This document shows, in pieces, positions 19,126-27,506 of a DNA stretch of 64,000 nucleotides. The DNA lies in the NCBI RefSeq assembly GCF_011801125.1, contig NZ_CP046171.1:3720001-3784000 (forward strand), read 5' to 3'. Both the position numbers and the translations under genes were made by a program. Position 1 is the stretch's first letter, and the number at the start of each line of letters is the position of its first letter. This DNA is from Nocardia brasiliensis (lineage in GTDB: Bacteria > Actinomycetota > Actinomycetes > Mycobacteriales > Mycobacteriaceae). The notes beneath the pieces are model-generated. The model was not told where the DNA came from, ran no database searches, and was given only the letters and a program-made list of their open reading frames with translations.

Positions 19126-20718
19126 ATGCTGCGGTTTTTCGTAGTCGGTTTCCTGCTCGCCGCGACGGTCGCGGTGGGTGTCGTCGCGTCGATCGGCTCC
19201 TGGGCGTGGTGGGTACTGGCCGCCGTCCTGGCCTTGCTGCTCGGCGTGGGGGTCTACGATCTCGCGCAGCGGCGGCACGCCGTGCTGCGCAACTATCCCA
19301 TCCTCGGCCACATGCGCTACCTGCTGGAAAGCCTGCGGCCGGAATTGCAGCAGTACTTCATCGAACGCAATGTCGACGGGCGCCCGTTCGACCGGGACAT
19401 CCGGACGATGATCTACGAGCGCGCCAAAGGCATTCACGGGGAGCTGTCGTTCGGCACCGAGCGCGATGTCGAGAGCGTGGGTTACGAATATCTGGTCCAC
19501 TCGAACGCGCCGGTGCCCGAACCCGCCGCGCCGCCGCGGGTGTTGATCGGCGGGCCCGACTGCACAAGGCCCTACTCGATGTCGCTGTTCAACGTGTCCG
19601 CCATGAGCTTCGGCGCGCTGTCGGCGAACGCACTGCGCGCGCTGAATCGTGGTGCGGCACTAGGTGGTTTCGCCCACGACACCGGAGAGGGCGGGCTCAC
19701 GCCGTACCACCTCGACGGCGGCGGCGACCTGGTCTGGGAGATCGGCTCCGGCTACTTCGGCACCCGCACCGGCGCCGGTGCGTTCGACCCGGCCCGCTTC
19801 GCCGAGCAGGCCGCGCACGAGCAGATCAAGGCGATCTCGATCAAGCTCAGCCAGGGCGCCAAACCGGGCCTGGGCGGCGTGCTGCCCGCCGCGAAGGTAA
19901 GCGCCGAGATCGCCGAGTTCCGCGGCGTGCCCGCGCACGAGAAATGTGTCAGTCCCGCGGCGCATTCCGCGTTCCGGACGCCGCGCGAGCTGATGCGGTT
20001 CCTGGCGCGGCTGCGCGAGCTCGCCGACGGCAAGCCGATCGGGTTCAAGCTGTGCCTCGGCTCGCGCGTCGAGTTCCTCGCGATCTGCAAGGCAATGCTG
20101 GACGAGGGGATCACGCCCGACTTCATCCTGGTCGACGGTGCCGAAGGCGGCACGGCCGCAGCACCTTTGGAATACGAGGACCACATCGGACTGCCGCTCA
20201 CCGACGGACTGATCACGGTGCACAACGCCCTCGTCGGCTGCGGTGTGCGGGACCGGGTCAAGATCGGCGCGGGCGGCAAGGTCGCCGTCGGGAACGACAT
20301 CGTCAAGCGGCTGATCCAGGGCGCCGACTACACCAATGCCGCGCGCGCGATGATGATGGCCATCGGCTGTATCCAGGCGCAGCGCTGTCACACCAACCAC
20401 TGCCCGGTCGGCGTGGCCACCCAGGACCCGCGCCGGGCCCGTGCGCTGGACGTCGCCGACAAGACCGAGCGGGTTCGCCGCTATCAGGCGGCCACGGTCG
20501 CGCAGGCTGTGCAGATCATGGCCTCCCTGGGGGTGGACCATCCCGACCAGCTCACGCCGCACCTGCTGCGCAAGCGGATCTCGACGACCGAACAGCGGTC
20601 CTACGCCGAACTCTACGAGTGGCTGGCCCCGGCCCAGCTGCTCAGCGAGCCACCACAGGAGTGGGCCGCGGACTGGAGCGCGGCCGACCCCGACGCGTTT
20701 CGTCCCCTCGCGCGGTGA
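19126..20718 (+). CDS. FMN-binding glutamate synthase family protein, membrane-anchored
   Basis: The 530-residue protein has two N-terminal hydrophobic helices (residues 5-22 and 25-43), then the GltB-like FMN-binding barrel. It contains the cysteine cluster CIQAQRCHTNHC that binds a 3Fe-4S centre in glutamate synthase, and the GAEGGTAAAPLEYED FMN region. It lacks the glutaminase domain, so it is not a complete glutamate synthase; the true reaction of this family is unknown. GAGGAGGG precedes the ATG. It follows the dehydrogenase by 25 nt and may share its transcript. Confidence 0.9.
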   Translation: MLRFFVVGFLLAATVAVGVVASIGSWAWWVLAAVLALLLGVGVYDLAQRRHAVLRNYPILGHMRYLLESLRPELQQYFIERNVDGRPFDRDIRTMIYERAKGIHGELSFGTERDVESVGYEYLVHSNAPVPEPAAPPRVLIGGPDCTRPYSMSLFNVSAMSFGALSANALRALNRGAALGGFAHDTGEGGLTPYHLDGGGDLVWEIGSGYFGTRTGAGAFDPARFAEQAAHEQIKAISIKLSQGAKPGLGGVLPAAKVSAEIAEFRGVPAHEKCVSPAAHSAFRTPRELMRFLARLRELADGKPIGFKLCLGSRVEFLAICKAMLDEGITPDFILVDGAEGGTAAAPLEYEDHIGLPLTDGLITVHNALVGCGVRDRVKIGAGGKVAVGNDIVKRLIQGADYTNAARAMMMAIGCIQAQRCHTNHCPVGVATQDPRRARALDVADKTERVRRYQAATVAQAVQIMASLGVDHPDQLTPHLLRKRISTTEQRSYAELYEWLAPAQLLSEPPQEWAADWSAADPDAFRPLAR

Positions 20719-20791
20719 GTCCGAGGTGCGTCGCGGGTAGGGGAATGGCGCGGCGCGCCCGCGAGGAGTAGCTTTCAACCAGGTTCAGACA

Positions 20792-20827
20792 GGAGCCGAC
20801 GGTAGTCCCACGCCGTGCGACGGCTCC
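20792..20827 (+). terminator. Imperfect hairpin between the GltB-like and STAS genes
   Basis: GGAGCCG (20792-20798) pairs with CGGCTCC (20821-20827). An inner ACGG/CCGT pair extends the stem, with one side bulged. It could be a terminator for the upstream gene or a leader structure. Confidence 0.35.
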
Positions 20828-20912
20828 CCGCGGTGTCGCCGGACCCGGCCTGGGCTACCACCGAATCATGCTGGGCGCGATGTCCGTTCGGCGGTGAACC
20901 GGAGCATTGAGC

Positions 20913-21344
20913 ATGACCGAGCAGGTAAGTCCGCGCCAGCCTCGCATGTCGCGTCGGCTGTTGTCGCATACCCACCACTCGCGATCCCGCGATTACGCGC
21001 GCGGGCCGCTGCGCATGCGGGTCGACACGCTACCCGGGATCCGTGTGCTTGCGGTGGCCGGCGAGCTCGACCTCGCCACCGCGCCGCTGCTGCACGAGGC
21101 CGTGCGCGCCGGTGAGCGCTTCCCTGCGACGGTGGTGGATACCAGCCGGCTCGCCTTTGTCGGACTGGCCGGGGTCGATGTGCTCATCGGCGCCGCCGAA
21201 CGCGCCGAGGGCGAGGACCGGCTCTTCGCCGCCGTGGTGTCCTCGCGGCCCACGCAGCGTGCCTTCGAGCTGTCCGGCGCGGCCGCCTGGATCAGGTGCT
21301 ATCCCCGGCTGGGCAGCGCGTTGGCGGCCGTCTCGCGATCCTGA
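20913..21344 (+). CDS. STAS-domain protein (anti-anti-sigma-factor-like)
   Basis: The 143-residue protein has about 35 basic N-terminal residues, then a STAS domain: RVDTLPGIRVLAVAGELDLATA for the first strands and VVDTSRLAFVGLAGVDVL for the central loop. Classical antagonists have a phosphorylatable serine in a DSSG-like motif at that loop; here it reads GLAG, so the usual phosphorylation site is missing. It may act as a phosphorylation-independent binding partner. GGAG lies 8 nt before ATG 20913. The next gene starts 68 nt downstream. Confidence 0.82.
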   Translation: MTEQVSPRQPRMSRRLLSHTHHSRSRDYARGPLRMRVDTLPGIRVLAVAGELDLATAPLLHEAVRAGERFPATVVDTSRLAFVGLAGVDVLIGAAERAEGEDRLFAAVVSSRPTQRAFELSGAAAWIRCYPRLGSALAAVSRS

Positions 21345-21412
21345 GTGGCCGTGTGAGCACGAGCCCGGCAGGGCGGTGCATGATCGGCCTGCTGGTGGGT
21401 AGCCAGAGGGCG

Positions 21413-22870
21413 ATGGACCAATCACGGGCACCGATTCTGGACGCACTGGACGACTACCGCACGCGTGGTCGGTACGGCTTCACGCCGCCCGGCCATCGCC
21501 AGGGGCGTGGCGTGGACGAGCGCGTCGCGCGGGTCCTCGGCGACGCGTTCCGCGGCGATGTGCTCGCCTCCGGCGGTCTCGACGATCGGCGCGCCCGCGG
21601 CGCATACCTCGCCGATGCCGAAGCGCTGATGGCCGACGCCGTCGGCGCGGAGATGGCGTTCTTCTCCACCTGCGGCAGTTCACTGTCGGTGAAGGCCGCG
21701 ATGCTCGCGGTGGCGGGCGGCGGCGACGGCGGGCTGATCCTCGGGCGGGACAGCCATAAATCGATCGTCGCCGGACTGATCTTCGCGGGCCTGCTGCCGC
21801 GTTGGGTGACGCCGCGCTGGGACAGCGAGCGGCACTTCTCGCATCCGCCCTCGGTCGAGCAGATCGAGCGGGCGTGGCAGCGCCACCCGGACGCGTCCGG
21901 AGCGCTGGTCGTCAGCCCGAGCCCGTATGGCACGTGTGCGGACATCGCCGGGATCGCCGAAGTGTGCCACCGGCGCGGCAAGCCGCTGATCGTGGACGAG
22001 GCATGGGGCGCGCATCTGCCGTTCCACGCGGAGCTGCCGACCTGGGCGATGGACGCGGGCGCCGACGTCTGCGTGGTGAGCGTGCACAAGATGGGCGCCG
22101 GATTCGAACAGGGCTCGGTCTTCCACGTGCAAGGCGACCTCGTCGACCGGGCTCGCCTGAGCGCGTGCGCCGATCTGCTCATGACCACCAGCCCGAATGT
22201 GCTCGTGTACGCCGCGATCGATGGCTGGCGCAGGCAGATGGCGTGCGCGGGCGATCGGCTGCTCGGCGACGCGTTGCGGTTGGCGGACCGGCTACGAAGG
22301 GACTTGGCGCGGATACCGGGCATCGAGGTGATGGAGAAGGATCTGCTCGGGGTGCAGGCCTCGCACGACCTGGACCGCATGCAGGTGCTGATGGATGTCT
22401 CCGCCACCGGCGCAACAGGTTACGAGGTCGCCGACTGGTTGCGCGAGCAACGCCACGTCGATGTGGGACTCAGTGACCATCGGCGCATCCTGGCCACCCT
22501 GTCCTTCGCCGACGACGACGCTACCGCCGACCGGCTGGTGGCGGCACTCGCCGCCTGGCGGGAGCAGTGGCAACCGACCACGCCGCACCACATTCGGCTC
22601 CCGTCGCCGGATGAACTGGAACTGGAGACCGTGCTGCTGCCGCGGGACGCGTTCTTCGGGCCGGTGCGGGCGGTGCCGCTGGCGGACGCGCCGGGGCGGA
22701 TCGCGGCCGAGCAGGTCACGCCGTATCCGCCGGGCATCCCGGTCATCGTCCCCGGCGAGCGCATCGACGCGGCGGTCGTCGAATACCTGCGCACCGGACT
22801 GGATGCCGGAATGAACGTGCCCGACCCCGCCGACCCCACGCTGCATACCATCCGCGTGGTCGCAGAATGA
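21413..22870 (+). CDS. PLP-dependent Orn/Lys/Arg decarboxylase family protein
   Basis: This is a 485-residue fold-type I PLP enzyme. The FTPPGHRQGRG block opens the domain, FFSTCGSSLSVK binds the cofactor phosphate, VDEAWGAHLPF holds the aspartate that pairs with the pyridine nitrogen, and SVHKMGAGFEQGS contains the Schiff-base Lys226. Which amino acid it decarboxylates cannot be told. Homologues normally begin MDQSRAP, so ATG 21413 is preferred; an upstream ATG at 21380 is possible. Confidence 0.88.
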   Translation: MDQSRAPILDALDDYRTRGRYGFTPPGHRQGRGVDERVARVLGDAFRGDVLASGGLDDRRARGAYLADAEALMADAVGAEMAFFSTCGSSLSVKAAMLAVAGGGDGGLILGRDSHKSIVAGLIFAGLLPRWVTPRWDSERHFSHPPSVEQIERAWQRHPDASGALVVSPSPYGTCADIAGIAEVCHRRGKPLIVDEAWGAHLPFHAELPTWAMDAGADVCVVSVHKMGAGFEQGSVFHVQGDLVDRARLSACADLLMTTSPNVLVYAAIDGWRRQMACAGDRLLGDALRLADRLRRDLARIPGIEVMEKDLLGVQASHDLDRMQVLMDVSATGATGYEVADWLREQRHVDVGLSDHRRILATLSFADDDATADRLVAALAAWREQWQPTTPHHIRLPSPDELELETVLLPRDAFFGPVRAVPLADAPGRIAAEQVTPYPPGIPVIVPGERIDAAVVEYLRTGLDAGMNVPDPADPTLHTIRVVAE

Positions 22871-22882
22871 TCGGAAGTGATT

Positions 22883-23521
22883 GTGCCCCGAAGCGATTCG
22901 GTTCCCGGAGCCGCCGAGTACGTGCCGAGCGGGCGGTTGTCGCTGACGACGCTGCGCACGGCGGCGCGGCATTGTCACGGCTGTGATCTCTACCGGGACG
23001 CGACGCAGACGGTGTTCGGCGAGGGGCCGGCGACGGCCGCCATCGTGATGGTGGGCGAGCAACCCGGCGATCAAGAGGACGTGCGGGGGCATCCGTTCGT
23101 CGGCCCGGCAGGCGGTCTGCTCGACCGCGCGCTCGCCGAGACGGGCATCCCGCGCGAGCAGGTGTATCTCACCAACGCGGTGAAGCACTTCAAATTCACC
23201 GAACGCGGCAAACGGCGCATCCACAAGCAGCCGGGGCGCACCGAGATCGTCGCCTGCTCCGCGTGGCTGAACGCGGAACTGTCGGTCGTGCGTCCGAAGC
23301 TGGTGGTCGGTTTGGGCGCGATCGCCGCTAAAGCGTTGCTGGGCAACGCGTTCAAGGTCAGAGAGCGACGCGGTGAGGTGATCGCGCGCGGCGACTACAC
23401 CGTGATCACCACGGTGCATCCCGCCGCCGTGCTGCGCGCGCGGGATCGGACCGCGGCCTACCTGGCGTTCGTCGAGGATCTCGGAATCGTCGCCAGGGAA
23501 GCGGGTTTGCGGCCCGGGTGA
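22883..23521 (+). CDS. udgX: UdgX-family uracil-DNA glycosylase (covalent uracil-DNA binding)
   Basis: The 212-residue protein has the GEQPGDQED active-site block near residue 56 and the family-defining loop KRRIHKQP with His114. In UdgX of Mycobacterium smegmatis the equivalent histidine forms a covalent bond with the DNA sugar after uracil removal. Four cysteines expected for the iron-sulfur cluster are partly visible (CHGC near residue 32, then CS in the second half). GTG 22883 is chosen because CGGAAG lies just upstream; GTG 22877 overlaps that site. It may be co-transcribed with the decarboxylase 12 nt upstream. Confidence 0.92.
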   Translation: MPRSDSVPGAAEYVPSGRLSLTTLRTAARHCHGCDLYRDATQTVFGEGPATAAIVMVGEQPGDQEDVRGHPFVGPAGGLLDRALAETGIPREQVYLTNAVKHFKFTERGKRRIHKQPGRTEIVACSAWLNAELSVVRPKLVVGLGAIAAKALLGNAFKVRERRGEVIARGDYTVITTVHPAAVLRARDRTAAYLAFVEDLGIVAREAGLRPG

Positions 23522-23604
23522 GGTCTGTTTCCCCCATGGCGGCCCGGGTATGCCGCCCGTGACCGGGTCGCACTCAGCGCGACCGCACCGAGAAAGGGGT
23601 ACCC

Positions 23605-24066
23605 ATGCGCACGTTGGCCGCCACCGTTGACGTCGAAGTACCGGTTCGCACCGCCTACAACCAGTGGACGCAATTCGAGTCGTTCCCCGAATTCATGGAG
23701 GGTGTGGAGGCGGTGCACCAGCTCGACGATCGGCATACCCACTGGCGCATCCACGTCGGGCCGTCGACCCGCGAATTCGACGCCACCATCACCGAGCAGC
23801 ACCCGGACGAACGGGTGGCGTGGAAGTCCGATTCGGGTCCGCAGCACGCGGGTGTGATCACCTTCCACCGGCTCGACGACACGCACACCAGGATCACCGC
23901 CCAGATGGACGTGGACCCGGAAGGTTTCGTCGAGACCGTCGCCGACCGGCTCGGTGTGCTGAAGCACCGGGTGAACGGTGACATGCAGCGGTTCAAGAAG
24001 TTCATCGAGAGCAGGCAGCACGAAACCGGCGCGTGGCGCGGCGATATCGAGCGCCCCGACGCCTGA
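23605..24066 (+). CDS. SRPBCC-fold (polyketide cyclase/START-like) protein
   Basis: A 153-residue protein of the cyclase/dehydrase group (PF03364), with VEVPVRTAYNQWTQFESFPEFM at the start, GVITFHRLDDTHTRIT in the strands, and a long C-terminal helix. It has a hydrophobic ligand-binding cavity fold; family members of this size are mostly of unknown function. GAGAAAGGGG precedes the ATG. It is followed by an NADH-dehydrogenase-like gene on the same strand. Confidence 0.85.
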   Translation: MRTLAATVDVEVPVRTAYNQWTQFESFPEFMEGVEAVHQLDDRHTHWRIHVGPSTREFDATITEQHPDERVAWKSDSGPQHAGVITFHRLDDTHTRITAQMDVDPEGFVETVADRLGVLKHRVNGDMQRFKKFIESRQHETGAWRGDIERPDA

Positions 24067-24102
24067 CCCGACCACGCCCGAGTAGACACGGAGGAGGTGC
24101 CG

Positions 24103-25446
24103 GTGGTGCCGGTAGACAACACCGCGAGCGCTGAGCGGGTGGTGATCGTCGGCAGCGGGTTCGCCGGCTTCACCTGCGCCGCGAAACTGTGTCGGACACT
24201 GGCGAAGGCGGGCCGCGACATCGAGGTCGTGCTCGTCACGCCGGACGACTACATGCTCTATACGCCGCTGCTGCCCGACGTGGCAGGCGGGTTGATCGAT
24301 CCGCGGTTCGTGGTCATCTCGCTAGCCGACGCGCTGCCGCGGGTACGTCTCGTCATCGGCAAAGCGGAATCGGTTGATCTGGACCGCAAGTCGATCACCG
24401 TGCAGAGCGAATACGCAGCGCCGCGGGAACTCTCATGGGACCGGCTCGTGCTCACACCGGGTTCGGTGACCAGGCTGTTCGATGTGCCGGGACTGGCCGA
24501 GCACGGACGCGGCTTGAAGACCATCGCCGAGGCGCTGTACCTGCGCGAGCAGTTGTTACGACAGCTGGAACTGGCCGACCACGAGGACGATCCGCAGCTG
24601 CGCCGCGCCCGTCGCACGGTGGTGGTCGTCGGGGCCTCGTACGCGGGGACCGAGCTGATCGCGCAGCTGCGCGCGCTCGCCGACGCCTACGCCCACCGTC
24701 GCGGCTTCGACCCGGCCGAGATCCGCTTCGTGCTGCTGGACATGGCCGAGCGGGTGATGCCGGAGGTCGGCGAGCGGCTCAGTGACAAGGTCTTGGCGGT
24801 GTTGCGGCGCAGGGGAATCGACATCCGGCTGCGGACCTCGCTGCGCGAGTTGACCGACCGCGAGGTGGTGCTCACTGACGACAGCGTGATCCCGACCCAT
24901 ACGGTTGCCTGGGTGACCGGTGTGACCGGCGCGCCGCTGTTGCGCACCCTCGATCTGCCGTTGGAGCGCGGCCGCCTGGTCGTCGACGAGAAGCTGGGCG
25001 TGCCAGGCCATCCCGACGTGTTCGCCGGCGGTGACGCGGCGGCCGTGCCCGATCTGACCGAATCGGGACAGATCACGCCGCCGACCGCCCAGCACGCGAC
25101 CCGGCAGGGAAAGACACTGGCGCGCAACGTGGCCGCGAGCCTGGGCATCGGCAGTGCCGCACCCTACAAACACCGCGACATGGGTTTGGTCGTCGATCTC
25201 GGACCCGGTTTCGCCGTCGCCAACCCGATGGGCATCCATCTGTCGGGTCGACTCGCCAAGCTGGTGACCCGGGTCTATCACACCTACGCGGTGCCGAGAG
25301 GGGTGAACCGCTGGGCGATCTCGCTGGCGTATGCCACCAACGCGGTGACGCCGCGCCCGCTCGCCCTGCTCGGGCTCGTCAGCCCGGAGGAGGCCAGTTT
25401 CGGTAGCAGCGAGGGGATTGCGAGCGAGCAGTCGGCATCGAAGTAG
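24103..25446 (+). CDS. NAD(P)/FAD-dependent oxidoreductase, type II NADH dehydrogenase-like
   Basis: The 447-residue protein has two dinucleotide-binding folds: VVIVGSGFAGFTCAAKL (FAD) and VVVVGASYAGTELIAQL (NADH). GHPDVFAGGDAAAVPD is the second FAD contact and TPPTAQHATRQGKTLARN the quinone-side region. NDH-2 enzymes pass electrons from NADH to quinone without pumping protons. The C-terminus lacks an obvious transmembrane helix, so attachment would be peripheral. GGAGGAG at 24090-24096 fits GTG 24103 or 24106 best. Confidence 0.87.
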   Translation: MVPVDNTASAERVVIVGSGFAGFTCAAKLCRTLAKAGRDIEVVLVTPDDYMLYTPLLPDVAGGLIDPRFVVISLADALPRVRLVIGKAESVDLDRKSITVQSEYAAPRELSWDRLVLTPGSVTRLFDVPGLAEHGRGLKTIAEALYLREQLLRQLELADHEDDPQLRRARRTVVVVGASYAGTELIAQLRALADAYAHRRGFDPAEIRFVLLDMAERVMPEVGERLSDKVLAVLRRRGIDIRLRTSLRELTDREVVLTDDSVIPTHTVAWVTGVTGAPLLRTLDLPLERGRLVVDEKLGVPGHPDVFAGGDAAAVPDLTESGQITPPTAQHATRQGKTLARNVAASLGIGSAAPYKHRDMGLVVDLGPGFAVANPMGIHLSGRLAKLVTRVYHTYAVPRGVNRWAISLAYATNAVTPRPLALLGLVSPEEASFGSSEGIASEQSASK

Positions 25447-25456
25447 GGAGTACGCC

Positions 25457-26101
25457 ATGCGCAAGCGAAATGTCGTGCACGCGTTGCTCGAACGAGCGGG
25501 CGACGGTTACGCGGCGCAAGCCGGTATCGAGCTGGCCGACAAACCGGCGCCGCTGTTCCAGCTCCTCGTGCTCGCCGAACTGTTGAGCACCCGGATCTCG
25601 GCGGACATCGCGGTCGCCGCGGCGAAGGAGCTCATCAGCACCGGATACCGCACCCCGCAACGGGTCGCGGACGCGCAGTGGCAGGAACTCGTGGACGCGC
25701 TCGGCCGCGCACACTACAAGCGGTACGACGAGAGCACCGCGACGCGGCTCGGCGCGAACGCGGGCCTGGTGCTCGACAAGTACGGCGGCGATCTGCGCGA
25801 ACTGGCCGAGGCCGCGGGGCACGACCGTAAGCGCGCCGCGCGACTGCTGCAGGAGTTCCAAGGCATCGGCCCGACCGGCAGCGATATCTTCCTGCGCGAG
25901 GTGCAAGCCGTATGGCCGTGGGCGCGACCGTATTTCGACGAGCGCGCGAGCAAAGGCGCCGAACGCCTCGAGTTGCCGACCGGCGCGGACGAGCTGGCCG
26001 AACTGGTGCCGGAGGACCGCGTCGCCCCGTTCGCGGCCGCCCTCGTGCGAGCCGCGCTGGACGAGGACTTCGCCGAACAGGTCCGCGCCGACGCGCGCTG
26101 A
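25457..26101 (+). CDS. Helix-hairpin-helix DNA-repair-like protein (endonuclease III-related, no Fe-S cluster)
   Basis: The 214-residue protein is mostly helical, with LFQLLVLAELLSTRIS at residues 30-45 and an HhH motif, LQEFQGIGPTGSDIFLREVQ, near residue 135. The layout resembles endonuclease III-like HhH-GPD proteins but the C-terminal cysteines are absent. A catalytic lysine is not clear, so activity is uncertain. AGGGAG lies 6 nt before ATG 25457. The gene begins 10 nt after the NDH-2-like gene and probably shares its transcript. Confidence 0.75.
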   Translation: MRKRNVVHALLERAGDGYAAQAGIELADKPAPLFQLLVLAELLSTRISADIAVAAAKELISTGYRTPQRVADAQWQELVDALGRAHYKRYDESTATRLGANAGLVLDKYGGDLRELAEAAGHDRKRAARLLQEFQGIGPTGSDIFLREVQAVWPWARPYFDERASKGAERLELPTGADELAELVPEDRVAPFAAALVRAALDEDFAEQVRADAR

Positions 26102-26112
26102 GCGACGGCGTC

Positions 26113-27216
26113 CTAATCGCACTCCGCCAACGTCGCGTCGGCGAGTTCGGCCACCACGTCGGAGACCCGGCCGTGCGCGCGGAATGCGGTGAGCTGGCGG
26201 TGGGCGCCGTTGCCGCGGGCCAGCACCGCCGCCACCGCGTCGGCGACGAACGTGCGGTCGCCCAGTTCGTCCAGCGCGGGTGCGACGTGGTCGAGCAGGG
26301 TGGACAGCAGCGTTCGCGCGGGCACCACCCGCCGAGACACCGGGTCGAGGCTGTTGCCGTCGAGTCCGAAGCGGGCGGCGTTCCAATAGGCCGCGCGCAG
26401 CACCTCACCGGGGACCTCCGGCGCGCGTTCGCCGCGCTCGAGCGCCGAGCGCGCCCGCAGCACCGTGGCCCGGACCAGCGTGGCCAGCAGCGCGGTTTCG
26501 GTGATGGTGGCGGGCACGTCGCTGACCCGCACCTCGACGGTGGGGAACGATTCGGAGGGCCGGATGTCCCAGTAGACCATCTTGGTGTCGAGGATGTTGC
26601 CGCCGTCGATCATCATCTCGACCATCGCGTCGTACTCCGCGCCGGATTCGAAGTAGGGCGGCGGACCCGCGCTCGGCCAGCGCCGCCACAGGATGCTGCG
26701 CCAGCTCGCGTACCCGGTCTCGGCCGCGTGATAGATCGACGAATTCGCGGTGAGCGCCAAATACATCGGCAGCCACGGCCGCAGGTGGTTGCTCACCTGA
26801 ATGGCCGTCTCACGATCGGGCACGGCGACGTGCACGTGACAACCGCAGAGTCCCTGCTCCTGCGCGATCATCCCGAAGGTGTGCGCGATGCGCTGATAGC
26901 GTTCGGTGCCGGTCACCGGGTACCGGTGCGGCACCGTCGGGGGCACCGCGACCGCCAGCAGACGCGCGCCCGCCTGGGTCGCGCAGTCGGCCACCTCGCG
27001 TCGTAGCTGAGCGAGTTCGCCCTGTAGCGCCGCTCTTTCGGTGTGCACGCCGGTGCTGGTCTCGACCTGGCACGAGGTCAGCTTGAGTTGCAGCTCGACG
27101 CCGCGCCGCGTCGCCGCGGCGGCCACCTCGGTGTTCTTCGCGACTGGCGCGCCCGTGACCGGATCGACGAGCAGGAACTCTTCTTCGACACCGACGGTGA
27201 TCGTGCTCGCGTCCAA
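26113..27216 (-). CDS. Carboxylate-amine ligase, YbdK/glutamate-cysteine ligase 2 family
   Basis: The 367-residue protein begins TITVGVEEEFLLVDP, the ATP/glutamate-binding strand of the GCS2 family, and contains CGCHVHVAVPDRE and DIRPSESFPTVEVRVSD, both conserved in YbdK enzymes. These show weak glutamate-cysteine ligase activity; the physiological substrate is unknown. A TTG start is chosen because GAGGAG lies 7 nt upstream and the conserved N-terminus begins immediately after; no better ATG exists. It converges on the HhH gene. Confidence 0.9.
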   Translation of the reverse strand: MDASTITVGVEEEFLLVDPVTGAPVAKNTEVAAAATRRGVELQLKLTSCQVETSTGVHTERAALQGELAQLRREVADCATQAGARLLAVAVPPTVPHRYPVTGTERYQRIAHTFGMIAQEQGLCGCHVHVAVPDRETAIQVSNHLRPWLPMYLALTANSSIYHAAETGYASWRSILWRRWPSAGPPPYFESGAEYDAMVEMMIDGGNILDTKMVYWDIRPSESFPTVEVRVSDVPATITETALLATLVRATVLRARSALERGERAPEVPGEVLRAAYWNAARFGLDGNSLDPVSRRVVPARTLLSTLLDHVAPALDELGDRTFVADAVAAVLARGNGAHRQLTAFRAHGRVSDVVAELADATLAECD

Positions 27217-27227
27217 CAGACGACTCC

Positions 27228-27380
27228 TCAGTTCGTATGGCGCGGCGAACCAATCACCGCGTGCTCGACGGCGCTCTGGCGCCGCTCGTTCGAATCCGCT
27301 TCGGCGGCCCGGCGTAATGTGCGGCCGCGGGTGACCCGGCGCAGGCCTGGGCCGTTGGGCGTGCCGCGGCGCAGCCGCAT
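27228..27380 (-). pseudogene. Possible remnant of a DNA topoisomerase IB N-terminus
   Basis: On the - strand, a 50-codon frame starts MRLRRGTPNGPGLRRVTRGR, which resembles from memory the first 20 residues of actinobacterial topoisomerase IB. The similarity then stops and the frame ends after unrelated residues, 12 nt before the TTG of the YbdK-like gene. I infer a decayed 5' fragment; chance similarity of an arginine-rich stretch is the alternative. Confidence 0.3.
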
Positions 27381-27506
27381 GTCCGAGCACCTCCTCGGTC
27401 GGGGGACCAGTGCCCCGTCCAGCTGGACGTTCCCCGGGACGAGCACGACAAACAGGACGTCCATGTGCGCTCGTTTGGCGTCCGGTGGGTCGGGAACGCA
27501 ACGAAG

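Noticed and set aside
19126..20718. Glutamate synthase large subunit
   Set aside because: It has only 530 residues, with two N-terminal membrane helices and no glutaminase domain; it is the separate FMN-binding family.
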